A stretch of DNA of 6,568 nucleotides from a bacterium (GCA_021850405.1 JAJZMA010000194.1:1-6568); one strand, 5' to 3'; shown: positions 1 to 5,606, counted from the stretch's first letter. Translations and numbers: made by a program. Notes: a model not told the origin generated them from the letters alone.

Positions 1-264
1 CGGTATGTTCTGCCTCCGTCCATCTTTCCTGCCATTCGCCGTACCCGCCCGGGCGCTGGAGGAGAGATCCAGTTGACTGATGCGGTGGCGGCACTCATCC
101 CTGAAGGCGAAGTATGGGGCGTTGAGTTTGAGGGGCAGCTGCTGGATGTAGGGACGCCTGCTGGCTGGCTGGCTACCCAGCTGACCCTGGCTCCGTCAAG
201 CCCCACGTTCGCGCCTGTCCTGGAGCAGTTTGCCCTGGGAACGGCGCATGAGGGCAAGCAGTGA
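1..264 (+). CDS. galU: UTP-glucose-1-phosphate uridylyltransferase, C-terminal part (5' end outside window)
   Basis: GalU makes UDP-glucose from UTP and glucose-1-phosphate in the cytoplasm, supplying sugar for envelope polysaccharides and glycolipids. Frame 1 is open from base 1 and reads RYVLPPSIFPAIRRTRPGAG, then GGEIQLTDA, then GVEFEGQLLDVGTPAGWL. These are the C-terminal hallmarks of the GalU nucleotidyltransferase family: the GGEIQLTDA block and the G-x-x-x-DVGTPAGW segment. Only 87 codons are present; complete GalU proteins are near 300 residues, so roughly the first two thirds lie upstream. A TTG inside the QLTDA motif is not the start, because the homology continues unbroken before it. 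The TGA stop overlaps the GTG of the next gene (GTGA), suggesting co-transcription and translational coupling. Related sugar-nucleotide pyrophosphorylases such as RfbA/RmlA are less likely given the GVEFEG...DVGTPAGW ending. Confidence 0.9.
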   Translation, partial: RYVLPPSIFPAIRRTRPGAGGEIQLTDAVAALIPEGEVWGVEFEGQLLDVGTPAGWLATQLTLAPSSPTFAPVLEQFALGTAHEGKQ

Positions 265-623
265 AAGAGCGGCCAGTGGGCTTGTGGCGCCTGGTGCTGC
301 ATGAGTGGGGTGCGGCTGGCTTTGTACTGACAGTTTTTCTTGCTGCAGTTGCTGTCGCTGTATCGATGATTGTGCATGGAGGCGGTACGCTGGCGGCTCC
401 ACCTCCCCCCCCTTGTCCTTCAGTAGCACCTACCCCGGGGGCAACTCCCACCCCATTCAACATTGCGCTTGCCAACTGCCCTACCCCGAGCGTTCCCGCT
501 CCAGCCGCATCGCCATCGGCTACAGTGGTCCCCACGCCGAAGGCACCATTGGCCACCCCAGCTGCGAAGACGTCTGCTGCAGGGAAAGCTGCGGCAGCGG
601 TTTCTCCCAGTCCGAAAGCCTGA
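261..623 (+). CDS. Small single-pass membrane protein with Pro/Ala-rich exported tail, function unknown
   Basis: I do not recognise a family. The 120-residue product has a short N-terminus with basic residues (K2, R4, R10). One hydrophobic segment follows at about residues 18-37 (AAGFVLTVFLAAVAVAVSMI), then a low-complexity tail from about residue 45 rich in Pro, Ala, Ser and Thr, including a run of five prolines at 47-51. Two cysteines (C52, C73) sit in the tail. The positive-inside rule suggests the N-terminus is cytoplasmic and the tail is outside, where it might span or contact the cell wall; that is inference. The GTG start overlaps the galU stop by 4 bp, and GAGGG at 250-254 lies 6 nt before it, supporting this start. 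It converges with the next gene, leaving 14 nt. The low-complexity sequence limits homology calls. Confidence 0.6.
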   Translation: MKERPVGLWRLVLHEWGAAGFVLTVFLAAVAVAVSMIVHGGGTLAAPPPPPCPSVAPTPGATPTPFNIALANCPTPSVPAPAASPSATVVPTPKAPLATPAAKTSAAGKAAAAVSPSPKA

Positions 624-637
624 GGAAAGATTCGGGT

Positions 638-1168
638 CTAGGCCGCGCGAAGCAGCCTGGTCCCGTTAGGCGACACGATTGCAGTGAGTGGCAGCTCCAG
701 ATCTACCTGCGCCTGTCCAGGGCGCTCCACCACAACTGCGATCTGGTCAGAGAGCTTGAGCTCAGCCAGGCGCACGCAGTCCCGCAGGAAGGTAAAGGCC
801 AGGGGGCGGAGCAGGTTCCAGGTGCGGCTGCGGATCCGCTCCTCGTCATCCCCTGCCATCTCCAGACTCAGGTCCCTGAATGACAGAAGACAGATTTCGT
901 CTGTGAGCTGAATCGGGAAGGTCCAGCTGTAGGCCTCATCCAGGCCATCTGCTGCGATAAGTTCAGCCTTCTGGGGAAATAGCGCCAGCCATTCGGCAAG
1001 CTGGCGCATGGGAAGTGCCGGGCCCTCTATGACAAACGGTACGTCCCGCAACCGCTCACCGGCCTCCTGTTCAGGGTATCTGGCGGTGAACCCAACATTC
1101 TCCACTCCACAAAATGGGGCTGGCACCTTCACAACTATCTCATCCATCATGGCCCGTGCCTTTCTCAT
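638..1168 (-). CDS. Hypothetical protein, about 170 residues, no recognised domain
   Basis: I do not recognise this protein. The frame gives up to 176 residues with no signal peptide and no membrane helix, so it is probably cytoplasmic. Its composition is that of a normal folded protein: alternating hydrophobic strands (IVVKVPAPF, PFVIEGPALP, DQIAVVVERP) and a middle part with helical character (RIRSRTWNLLRPLAFTFLRD at 111-130). The most distinctive stretch is SWTFPIQLTDEICLLSFRDL at 81-100. Start choice is uncertain. The ATG at 1168 has only a GGTGG about 10 nt upstream. The ATG at 1150 (residue 7, sequence MMDEIVVKV) has AAAGG 8 nt upstream and may be the real start. It ends tail-to-tail 14 nt from the membrane-protein gene. 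A long, structure-prone leader (1169 to about 1370) lies upstream of it. Confidence 0.6.
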   Translation of the reverse strand: MRKARAMMDEIVVKVPAPFCGVENVGFTARYPEQEAGERLRDVPFVIEGPALPMRQLAEWLALFPQKAELIAADGLDEAYSWTFPIQLTDEICLLSFRDLSLEMAGDDEERIRSRTWNLLRPLAFTFLRDCVRLAELKLSDQIAVVVERPGQAQVDLELPLTAIVSPNGTRLLRAA

Positions 1169-1202
1169 TCATTATCATCCACCACCATCAACCGCCACAG
1201 TC

Positions 1203-1326
1203 CGGGCCAGCCCGCGCCCCTGCTGGCGGCACCAGTCAAAGCGGGCTGCATTCCGGATGCCCGCAGTGGCAGGCTCGGACGGGGCAGCGAACAACTACTG
1301 GTGCGCCAGGGTGTGCTGCACCCCGG
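1203..1326 (-). promoter_or_regulatory. Candidate structured leader RNA (nested and competing stems)
   Basis: CTGGCGGCACCAGT (1223-1236) pairs with ACTGGTGCGCCAG (1297-1309) as 13 bp with one bulged G (1228). This closes a 60-nt interior that holds a second stem, GCGGGC/GCCCGC (1241-1246 with 1259-1264). Two flanking hairpins compete with the long stem. GCCAGC (1206-1211) can pair with GCTGGC (1222-1227). The hairpin CC-A-GGGTG/CACCC-C-GG (1306-1326) shares bases with its other arm. Mutually exclusive stems of this sort are typical of regulatory leaders. Placement between a candidate minus-strand promoter (near 1377-1405) and the minus-strand gene favours a 5' leader of that gene. The stems are equally possible in a plus-strand RNA. 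No known riboswitch consensus was recognised. Pairings were found by eye, not by energy calculation. Confidence 0.4.
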
Positions 1327-1376
1327 CTTGCTGTGATGCTTTTGGTCTTGCATTGAATACCTTCCTGACTGTCTAG

Positions 1377-1405
1377 AATCTAGCACACAGGATGAAAAAG
1401 TTAAA
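1377..1405 (-). promoter_or_regulatory. Candidate extended -10 promoter for the minus-strand hypothetical gene
   Basis: Reading the minus strand, TTTAAC (complement of 1400-1405) is followed after 17 nt by TAGATT (complement of 1377-1382), with TGC directly before it as in an extended -10 element. Transcription would start near 1370 and give a leader of about 200 nt containing the stem array. The -10 lies in CTAGAATCTAG (1373-1383), whose other strand reads TAGAAT. That is a possible -10 for a divergent plus-strand promoter (TTGAAT at 1353-1358, 15-nt spacing) serving the racemase-like gene. Matches to consensus are partial, so both are tentative. Confidence 0.3.
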
Positions 1406-1442
1406 CTTCCGTAATCAGCATGTTTAAACCATCACAACTCTG

Positions 1443-2441
1443 GTGAAAGGGGTCGTTGTCCTCGACCTTAGCCGCTATTTCCCCGGTCCACTTGCGTGCA
1501 CCAGTCTTAGACAGATGGGGGCCAGAGTCATCAAGGTTGAGCAGCCAGGTACGGGAGATGCGCTGCGCGAATGGGAGAAGGAGCAGGGCTCTCCTTTCTT
1601 TCAGGTGCTCAATTCCGGCAAGGAGGGGGTGTTTCTGGATCTGGCCACTCCTTCCGGGCGGGCCCGGTTGTTGTCCCTTGTTGGCAGCAGTGACATTCTG
1701 GTTGAGTCGTATCGGCCAGAGGCAGCAGCGCAGCTGGGGATTACTTATAGCGAGCTGGCCAGGGTAAACCCCCGGCTCATCCTCTGCAGCATCGTGGGTT
1801 ATCCCAGAGGGGCTGACCGGGAAGGCGCTGCTGCCCATGATCTCAACTTCGCGGCAGAGGCGGGCATGTGGGTGGATCCAGGCGGTGGAGCCACTCCATG
1901 CCCGCCTCCTACCCAGGTGGTTGACCTGACGGCCTCCCTGCTGGCGGTAATAGCCGTCATGGCGGCACTCAACAGACGGCAGGAGACCGGTGTTGGCTCA
2001 TGGGTCGAGGTGTCGTTGCAGGGGGCCGCCTCCATGGGGATGCTACTGGCAGGCATTGCCGCCTTTGCAGACGTAACCCTGCCGCTTACTGGTGAGCTTC
2101 CCTGCTACCGCTACTACCGCACCGCTGATGACGGGTGGATTGCAGTGGCTGCTCTTGAGCAAAAGTTCTGGGTGCGGTTTTGCACCGCACTGGGCGACGA
2201 GGAGCTGGCTACCAGGAATCATCTTGATCGGGGGGACCAAGAGCTTTGTGCCAGGGTCGCAGCCCTGGTAGCGCAGCGCACGGCCTTTGAGTGGCGGAAG
2301 GTATTTGCGCAGGTGGACTGCTGTGCTGTAGTGGCGGGCAGCGTAAGCGCAGCTGGTGCGGTGCCCCTTCCCGCAAGAACCATGGCAGGAGACACACTTT
2401 TTTCCCCAGTTGCTGGCGCGGCCCCCTTGCTGCCAGGGTGA
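1443..2441 (+). CDS. CaiB/BaiF family III protein, alpha-methylacyl-CoA racemase type
   Basis: Members of this family move CoA between carboxylic acids or epimerise 2-methylacyl-CoA thioesters. The racemase branch uses a His/Asp/Glu set instead of the acyl-aspartate route. The 332-residue product opens with VVVLDLSRYFPGPLA and has KVEQPGTGD (31-39) and VESYRPEAAAQLGI (88-100), all family hallmarks. By comparison with the mycobacterial racemase MCR, the catalytic residues appear to be H132 and D133 (AHDLNF), D161 (VVDLTAS) and E239 (AALEQKFW). All are present, favouring racemase over transferase. It is shorter than the usual 360-400 residues, ending at AAPLLPG where relatives continue into a final helix. 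The GTG start fits the homology, but no SD is visible, and an in-frame TAA at 1425-1427 limits upstream extension, so initiation may be weak or leaderless. It converges with coaE; the 152-nt gap shows no clear terminator. Confidence 0.88.
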   Translation: MKGVVVLDLSRYFPGPLACTSLRQMGARVIKVEQPGTGDALREWEKEQGSPFFQVLNSGKEGVFLDLATPSGRARLLSLVGSSDILVESYRPEAAAQLGITYSELARVNPRLILCSIVGYPRGADREGAAAHDLNFAAEAGMWVDPGGGATPCPPPTQVVDLTASLLAVIAVMAALNRRQETGVGSWVEVSLQGAASMGMLLAGIAAFADVTLPLTGELPCYRYYRTADDGWIAVAALEQKFWVRFCTALGDEELATRNHLDRGDQELCARVAALVAQRTAFEWRKVFAQVDCCAVVAGSVSAAGAVPLPARTMAGDTLFSPVAGAAPLLPG

Positions 2442-2593
2442 CGGTGCATTTCGCAGCGTTTGTCCGGAGATCCTTATTCTGGACTCTGCGCAGGTTCCCT
2501 GGTGGGTAGCTCTTCGTTCCGGCTTGCGAATGTGGCAGCTCCAGCGCGCCTGTTGCGGCCTGGGAGGAAGACAGTGGGTTGCAGCGTCCCATT

Positions 2594-3256
2594 TCAGCTC
2601 CTTCTGGGGCTCCTTCCCAGCTCATTGGTGATGGCTTGCCACCAGAGCAGTGCCTGGGACCTTGTCTGCGCCAGTCCCTGACTGGTGTCGATCACCCAGC
2701 TGGCAAGGGCACGCTTCTCATCCACCGGCATCTGGGCCCGGATCCGCTGGAGTGCCTCGGTTGCGGAAAGGCCATCACGGCTGCAGATCCGCTCGATCTG
2801 CAGCTCCTCTGGGCACCAGGCCAGGAGAACCCCATCAAAGATGGTCTGGTAGTTGCGTTCAAACAGAAGTGGTATGTCAGCCACCACCACCAGATTCTTT
2901 TCCTGCTGTTCCCGTATCTCCGAAAAGAGACGGAGGCCAATTTCTGGATGTGTTATTTCCTCGAGTGCCAGACGTAAGCCCGGGTCATGAAATACCAGGC
3001 GGCCGAGCGCTTGCCGGTTGATCCTGCCATCCGGGAGCAGGATGCTGTCGCCAAACTTCCCTACAATTTCCCTGTAGGCAGTGGATCCCGGCTCGTACAC
3101 CTTATGGGCAATGTCATCTGCATCGACAAGCACGGCCCCCTGCTCCACCAGAAGAGCGCCTACAGTCGATTTACCGGTTGCTATCCCACCAGTAAGCCCG
3201 ATGAGCCGACCTGTCGTGCCCGTGTAATGGTGCTGTTCTGCTCTCTCATTTCTCAC
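2594..3256 (-). CDS. coaE: Dephospho-CoA kinase
   Basis: CoaE phosphorylates the 3'-hydroxyl of the ribose of dephospho-CoA with ATP, the last step of coenzyme A synthesis, in the cytoplasm. The 220-residue product has the P-loop GLTGGIATGKST at 20-31, VDADDIAHKVY at 44-54, ITHPEI at 101-106, VADIPLLFE at 125-133, the LID-type segment QRIRAQMP at 170-177 and the closing ASWVIDTS at 185-192. All are hallmarks in the expected order, and the length is near normal with about 16 extra N-terminal residues. The GTG at 3256 is the only usual start before the P-loop region, and there is no clear SD. It lies 51 nt downstream of the HTH gene in the same frame, with only the HTH TAA stop between them, so the pair is probably one transcript. 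The start codon lies inside a perfect inverted repeat. Confidence 0.95.
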   Translation of the reverse strand: MRNERAEQHHYTGTTGRLIGLTGGIATGKSTVGALLVEQGAVLVDADDIAHKVYEPGSTAYREIVGKFGDSILLPDGRINRQALGRLVFHDPGLRLALEEITHPEIGLRLFSEIREQQEKNLVVVADIPLLFERNYQTIFDGVLLAWCPEELQIERICSRDGLSATEALQRIRAQMPVDEKRALASWVIDTSQGLAQTRSQALLWWQAITNELGRSPRRS

Positions 3257-3267
3257 AGTGATGAGAG
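3243..3267. repeat. Perfect 7-bp inverted repeat around the coaE start codon
   Basis: CTCTCAT (3243-3249) and ATGAGAG (3261-3267) are exact inverted copies separated by 11 nt. Within the spacer, TCAC-A-GTGA (3253-3261) is a second small palindrome sharing one base with the right arm. The coaE GTG (complement of 3254-3256) sits in the loop. It could be a hairpin affecting translation start or a protein-binding site; the sequence alone does not decide. Confidence 0.4.
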
Positions 3268-3307
3268 TAACCGGTCGGCCGCACTTGCAGGCTAATGGGA
3301 TGCGGGG

Positions 3308-3583
3308 TTAGTTGCGTCCCTGTGACCGGGTGGCTTCTTCCAGATCTACGTCCTTTCCGAGGGAGCGTGCGAAATCCAGGCATGACGTGCGGCTGAACCT
3401 CAAGTGCTTTCCGGGAGTATGCCAGGCACGCACATGACCCTGCGCCACAGCGCGCCGGAGTGTCGATCGGGATACGCCGCAGAGTTCTGCTGCTTCCCCA
3501 GTTGTAAGAGTGGTGTCGGATGATGGCACCGGGTTCCTCCTTGAGCAGGTGCTCCTGTTGGCTTCATGCATTGCAGTGGCCAT
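3308..3583 (-). CDS. Small helix-turn-helix DNA-binding protein (excisionase/BldC/MerR-like)
   Basis: The 91-residue product carries one winged helix-turn-helix of the HTH_17/MerR type. LTTGEAAELCGVSRSTLRRAVAQGHV spans residues 26-51 (helix, turn, recognition helix), followed by the wing HTPGKHLRF at 55-63, matching the TPGGHRRF pattern of MerR/BldC-like proteins, and a last helix SCLDFARSLG at 67-76. The first 25 residues are low-complexity and the end is charged. There is no effector domain, so it may act as a small dimeric or oligomeric DNA-binding factor, as BldC and phage excisionases do. No integrase lies nearby, so a phage role has no support. The ATG at 3583 has AGGAG (complement of 3595-3599) 11 nt upstream, slightly far but clear. 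It precedes coaE and is divergent from the CHAP gene, so it could act on the palindromes between them; that is inference. Confidence 0.85.
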   Translation of the reverse strand: MATAMHEANRSTCSRRNPVPSSDTTLTTGEAAELCGVSRSTLRRAVAQGHVRAWHTPGKHLRFSRTSCLDFARSLGKDVDLEEATRSQGRN

Positions 3584-3650
3584 TTGATGAATATCTCCTG
3601 GCGACCCCTTGGGCTTAACCTGTCACCATTGACATCATTAAACAACAGAT

Positions 3651-3778
3651 GGCCGGAAAAATGCAGCCTGCCTGTAACTTGCGTGGGGGGAGAGACCCAA
3701 GGTTACGGCCAGTTTTTCCGGATCCCCCGAGGGACGGGGCGCACTTATTGCCTGCCGGTACAGGTCCCTGTACCCGGC
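3651..3778. promoter_or_regulatory. Array of inverted repeats in the divergent region (possible leader RNA or operator cluster)
   Basis: Three structures lie in a row. First, CCGGAAAAA (3653-3661) and TTTTTCCGG (3713-3721) are exact inverted 9-mers, enclosing GTAAC (3674-3678) with GTTAC (3702-3706). Second, CCCCG-AGGGA-CGGGG (3725-3739) is a 5-bp hairpin. Third, GGTACAGGTCCCTGTACC (3757-3774) is a perfect palindrome of two 8-bp arms around TC; in RNA it extends through GCC/GGC (3754-3756 with 3776-3778) past one bulged C. They could form RNA in either direction or bind proteins as DNA. No known riboswitch consensus was recognised. Confidence 0.4.
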
Positions 3779-3837
3779 TCTGCAGGTCGGCCCTTTCTCC
3801 GCTGGCGGCCATTCCCCATCCGTGGGCTGGGCCAAGT

Positions 3838-3866
3838 GTCACATGAAGGGTATAACCCTATATGAT
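3838..3866 (+). promoter_or_regulatory. Candidate promoter of the CHAP gene with a palindrome in its spacer
   Basis: GTCACA (3838-3843, 4 of 6 to TTGACA) and TATGAT (3861-3866, 5 of 6 to TATAAT) are 17 nt apart, giving a start near 3873 and a leader of about 145 nt. The spacer contains AGGGT-ATA-ACCCT (3847-3859), a perfect palindrome in the place where a repressor would block RNA polymerase. TATAAC inside the palindrome is an alternative -10. Promoter use is inferred from sequence only. Confidence 0.4.
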
Positions 3867-3934
3867 AGGCAGGGTCGCAGCTGGCGTACGCCTGTTTGAC
3901 TTGCCTCCCTTTTCCGGGGTAAGCTTCCTCCGCG

Positions 3935-3948
3935 CCCTGGTGCCAGGG
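3935..3948. repeat. Perfect palindrome CCCTGG-TG-CCAGGG
   Basis: Two exact inverted 6-mers around TG, in the putative leader of the CHAP gene and overlapping the first unit of the tandem repeat that follows. It could be an RNA hairpin only with a strained loop; as DNA it could bind a dimeric regulator. Confidence 0.4.
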
Positions 3949-3968
3949 TATCGATCAGGGTATCGATC
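3945..3968 (+). repeat. Tandem 12-bp repeat AGGGTATCGATC, two exact copies
   Basis: AGGGTATCGATC occurs at 3945-3956 and 3957-3968 with no gap. Its first seven bases, AGGGTAT, also form the left part of the palindrome in the promoter spacer (3847-3853), so the motif occurs three times before the CHAP gene. Each unit contains the palindrome ATCGAT. A 12-bp period is slightly more than one DNA turn, so two protein subunits could bind on nearly the same face; function is inferred. Confidence 0.5.
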
Positions 3969-4006
3969 CGGCGGCACTGGGCCAGGACTTGTTTGCTGGT
4001 TTAAAA

Positions 4007-4013
4007 AAGGGAG
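4007..4013 (+). promoter_or_regulatory. Ribosome binding site deciding the CHAP gene start
   Basis: AAGGGAG lies 4 nt before the ATG at 4018, just after a run of A. It supports 4018 over the in-frame ATG at 3862, which overlaps the candidate -10 element and has no comparable site. Confidence 0.6.
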
Positions 4014-4017
4014 CGTT

Positions 4018-5127
4018 ATGCTGGGTTGGCGAGGAGCCGTGGCAGTCGCTTCAGTAGCGGTGCTGTTCGCAGGCTCAGCCCCTGGGGTACTTCGGGGCGG
4101 CGTGGTAACGACAGCCAGGGCAGGCGCGGTAGGCCCGTCATACAAGAGTGTCGGTGCATTCGTTTCCCAGCGCAATGCCCTGATAGCAAGCCTTCGCAGT
4201 GCACCTGGAGGGGCGGCCCTGGCTGGGACCGAGCAGACCGTGACATCGGTCCAGGGCAGTCTTGTTGCCGACCAGGAGACACTTGCCAGCTTGAATCAGC
4301 AGCTTGCCTCAGTAGCCAGCCAGATCCAGTCGAACTCGGCCTATCTGGCGACAGACAAGGCGCAGCTTGCCGCATTGCTGCGTGACAGCTATGAGACTGC
4401 AGTTCCCAATGCCCTTACCAATGCTCTTCTGGGAGGGGGGGGCTTTACCGCTGCCATCGCAATTGCCAAGAGCGAGGCACAGGTAAATGGCGCCCTCAAA
4501 CAGGCAGTAATGACCCTTTACTCTGAGCAGCAATTACTGAATGCTGAGCAGGCAAGCCTTGCGGCAAAACGGGCTCAGGCAACCGCACTGGAAAACAGGC
4601 TTAATGCAGAGTCGATGCAGCTCATGGCCGCAGTAGCACAGCAGAATCAGCTGCTGGCGAACGCTCCTCCGCAAACAGTAAGTGCGGTAGGCGCAATAAC
4701 CAATCTGGACAACGCTGCAGCCGCAGCGGCGCTTGGGGGAAAGTCAGTCGGAAGTGGGCCCTGTGGTAACCATTTTGATTTTGGACAGTGCACCTGGTAT
4801 GTGGCTACGAGGCGATGCGTCCCCTGGTTTGGCAATGCATACCAGTGGTATGCTGCCGCTGCTGCGTACGGCTATGCCGAAGGGCAGATTCCCGTGCGCG
4901 GGGCAATTGTGGTTTTTGCACCTTACGGGGATGGTGCCGGGTCTGCCGGCCACGTAGCGTACGTGGAAGCAGTGGGGCCGGTAAATGGGGTGCCGGCGGG
5001 CGATTTCGAGGTGTCTGAGATGAATTTTTATGCCAACGGTGGAGGGTGGGACCAGGTGGACTTTCGCTTGATTGCGATTGGGACTCCAGGGATCGAGGGC
5101 TTCATCTACGGGCGGGCCGCGGGCTAG
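4018..5127 (+). CDS. Secreted coiled-coil CHAP-domain peptidoglycan hydrolase (PcsB-like architecture)
   Basis: Predicted to cleave peptidoglycan outside the membrane. CHAP domains act as amidases or endopeptidases through a Cys-His pair. In the 369-residue product, residues 1 to about 35 are a signal peptide or membrane anchor (hydrophobic GAVAVASVAVLFAGSAPGV). Residues about 45-215 are helical and Gln/Ala/Leu-rich with heptad character, interrupted at about 129-145 by a Gly-rich hinge. Residues about 216-245 are an Ala-rich linker. CHAP follows at about 247-369: C258 in FGQCTWYVA, VPWFGNAYQW at 268-277, H312 in GHVAYVEAV, and SEMNF at 333-337 for the polar third residue. This order resembles PcsB, whose coiled coil is controlled by FtsEX in streptococci; no ftsE/ftsX is in the window. 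An in-frame ATG at 3862 would add 52 residues before the signal peptide and is unlikely. C249 and C267 flank the catalytic Cys and could form a disulfide. Confidence 0.9.
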   Translation: MLGWRGAVAVASVAVLFAGSAPGVLRGGVVTTARAGAVGPSYKSVGAFVSQRNALIASLRSAPGGAALAGTEQTVTSVQGSLVADQETLASLNQQLASVASQIQSNSAYLATDKAQLAALLRDSYETAVPNALTNALLGGGGFTAAIAIAKSEAQVNGALKQAVMTLYSEQQLLNAEQASLAAKRAQATALENRLNAESMQLMAAVAQQNQLLANAPPQTVSAVGAITNLDNAAAAAALGGKSVGSGPCGNHFDFGQCTWYVATRRCVPWFGNAYQWYAAAAAYGYAEGQIPVRGAIVVFAPYGDGAGSAGHVAYVEAVGPVNGVPAGDFEVSEMNFYANGGGWDQVDFRLIAIGTPGIEGFIYGRAAG

Positions 5128-5540
5128 AGCAGAAGTAACCTGTGCGGGGCGCCTGCGGGCCTGTTTCTGATTAGGCTGCCATGTAGCCGGGGCTCATTCC
5201 GGGTGGGTCTACTGCGGTGATGGGCAAGCCTCTCTGGAGACCGGACAGGCGGACGCAGAGCAGCTGGCCGTGCGCGAGCCGTGCAGGTAGCTCCCCGCCT
5301 GGGTGAGAGCCCATTTCAGCCCGGGGGGCGGCCGGATTCCGCCCATCCAGATGGCAGCTCATGTTGTGAGCCTGCGGCAGTGGCTGTGGGAGCCTTTCCG
5401 GCAGGCCGCGAGCGTATGGGCTTGCCCTTTAGACCCCGCACCAGTGCCAGATCCTCCTGACGCCTGTTCTGGGCTCTCTTACCGGCTGGGCTGACAACAG
5501 GCGGTTGAGACTCTGGGTCTGATTGGATGGTGCTACGCGC

Positions 5541-5589
5541 GTGGCAGGTCTGGTGCCTGATGTGGCAATCTTGGAGGGTTGGCTAATTT
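5541..5589 (+). promoter_or_regulatory. Candidate regulator-gene promoter with direct repeat GTGGCA
   Basis: GTGGCA occurs at 5541-5546 and 5562-5567, exactly 21 bp apart (two helical turns). TAATTT (5584-5589) is a possible -10 with no good -35, so the repeats would sit where a PhoB-type activator binds. The near-palindrome GCTACGCGCGTGGC (5532-5545) overlaps the first copy. Autoregulation by the downstream winged-helix protein is a reasonable guess, not shown. Confidence 0.25.
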
Positions 5590-5606
5590 TCGCAGCCGCA
5601 AATGAT

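Noticed and set aside
305..883. Plus-strand frame of 192 codons
   Set aside because: It crosses from inside the membrane-protein gene into the antisense of the hypothetical gene. Its Cys/Ser/Arg-rich product looks like out-of-frame translation.
1268..1290. Possible SRP RNA core, from resemblance of CAGGCTCGGACGGGGCAGC to the conserved SRP loop
   Set aside because: The tetraloop is GGAC rather than the usual GGAA type, one loop base is missing, and the flanks do not form the long rod of SRP RNA.
1262..1296. GCCACTG and GCCCCG on the minus strand, suggesting a cobalamin riboswitch
   Set aside because: The order and spacing are wrong and the conserved B12 box is absent.
1165..1386. Minus-strand 73-codon frame with an ATGA overlap onto the hypothetical gene
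   Set aside because: The overlap looks operon-like, but the product is Ser/Pro/Arg-rich noise and the region is better explained by nested inverted repeats.
2438..2509. 23-codon frame starting in a GTGA overlap at the end of the racemase-like gene
   Set aside because: Too short, no homology and no sign that it continues the family's C-terminal helix.
3308..3583. HTH protein as a phage excisionase marking an integrated element
   Set aside because: No integrase, attachment-site repeat or other phage gene is visible, and it sits beside housekeeping coaE.
3720..3780. GAGGGACGGGG as a possible SAM-I or cyclic-di-AMP riboswitch piece upstream of a wall hydrolase
   Set aside because: The remaining conserved blocks of both families (the CGGCAACC-like and CAGCTAAC-like segments) are not present.
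3862..4017. Upstream ATG extending the CHAP protein by 52 residues
   Set aside because: It overlaps the candidate -10, lacks an SD and would put a non-hydrophobic stretch before the signal peptide; the ATG at 4018 has AAGGGAG.
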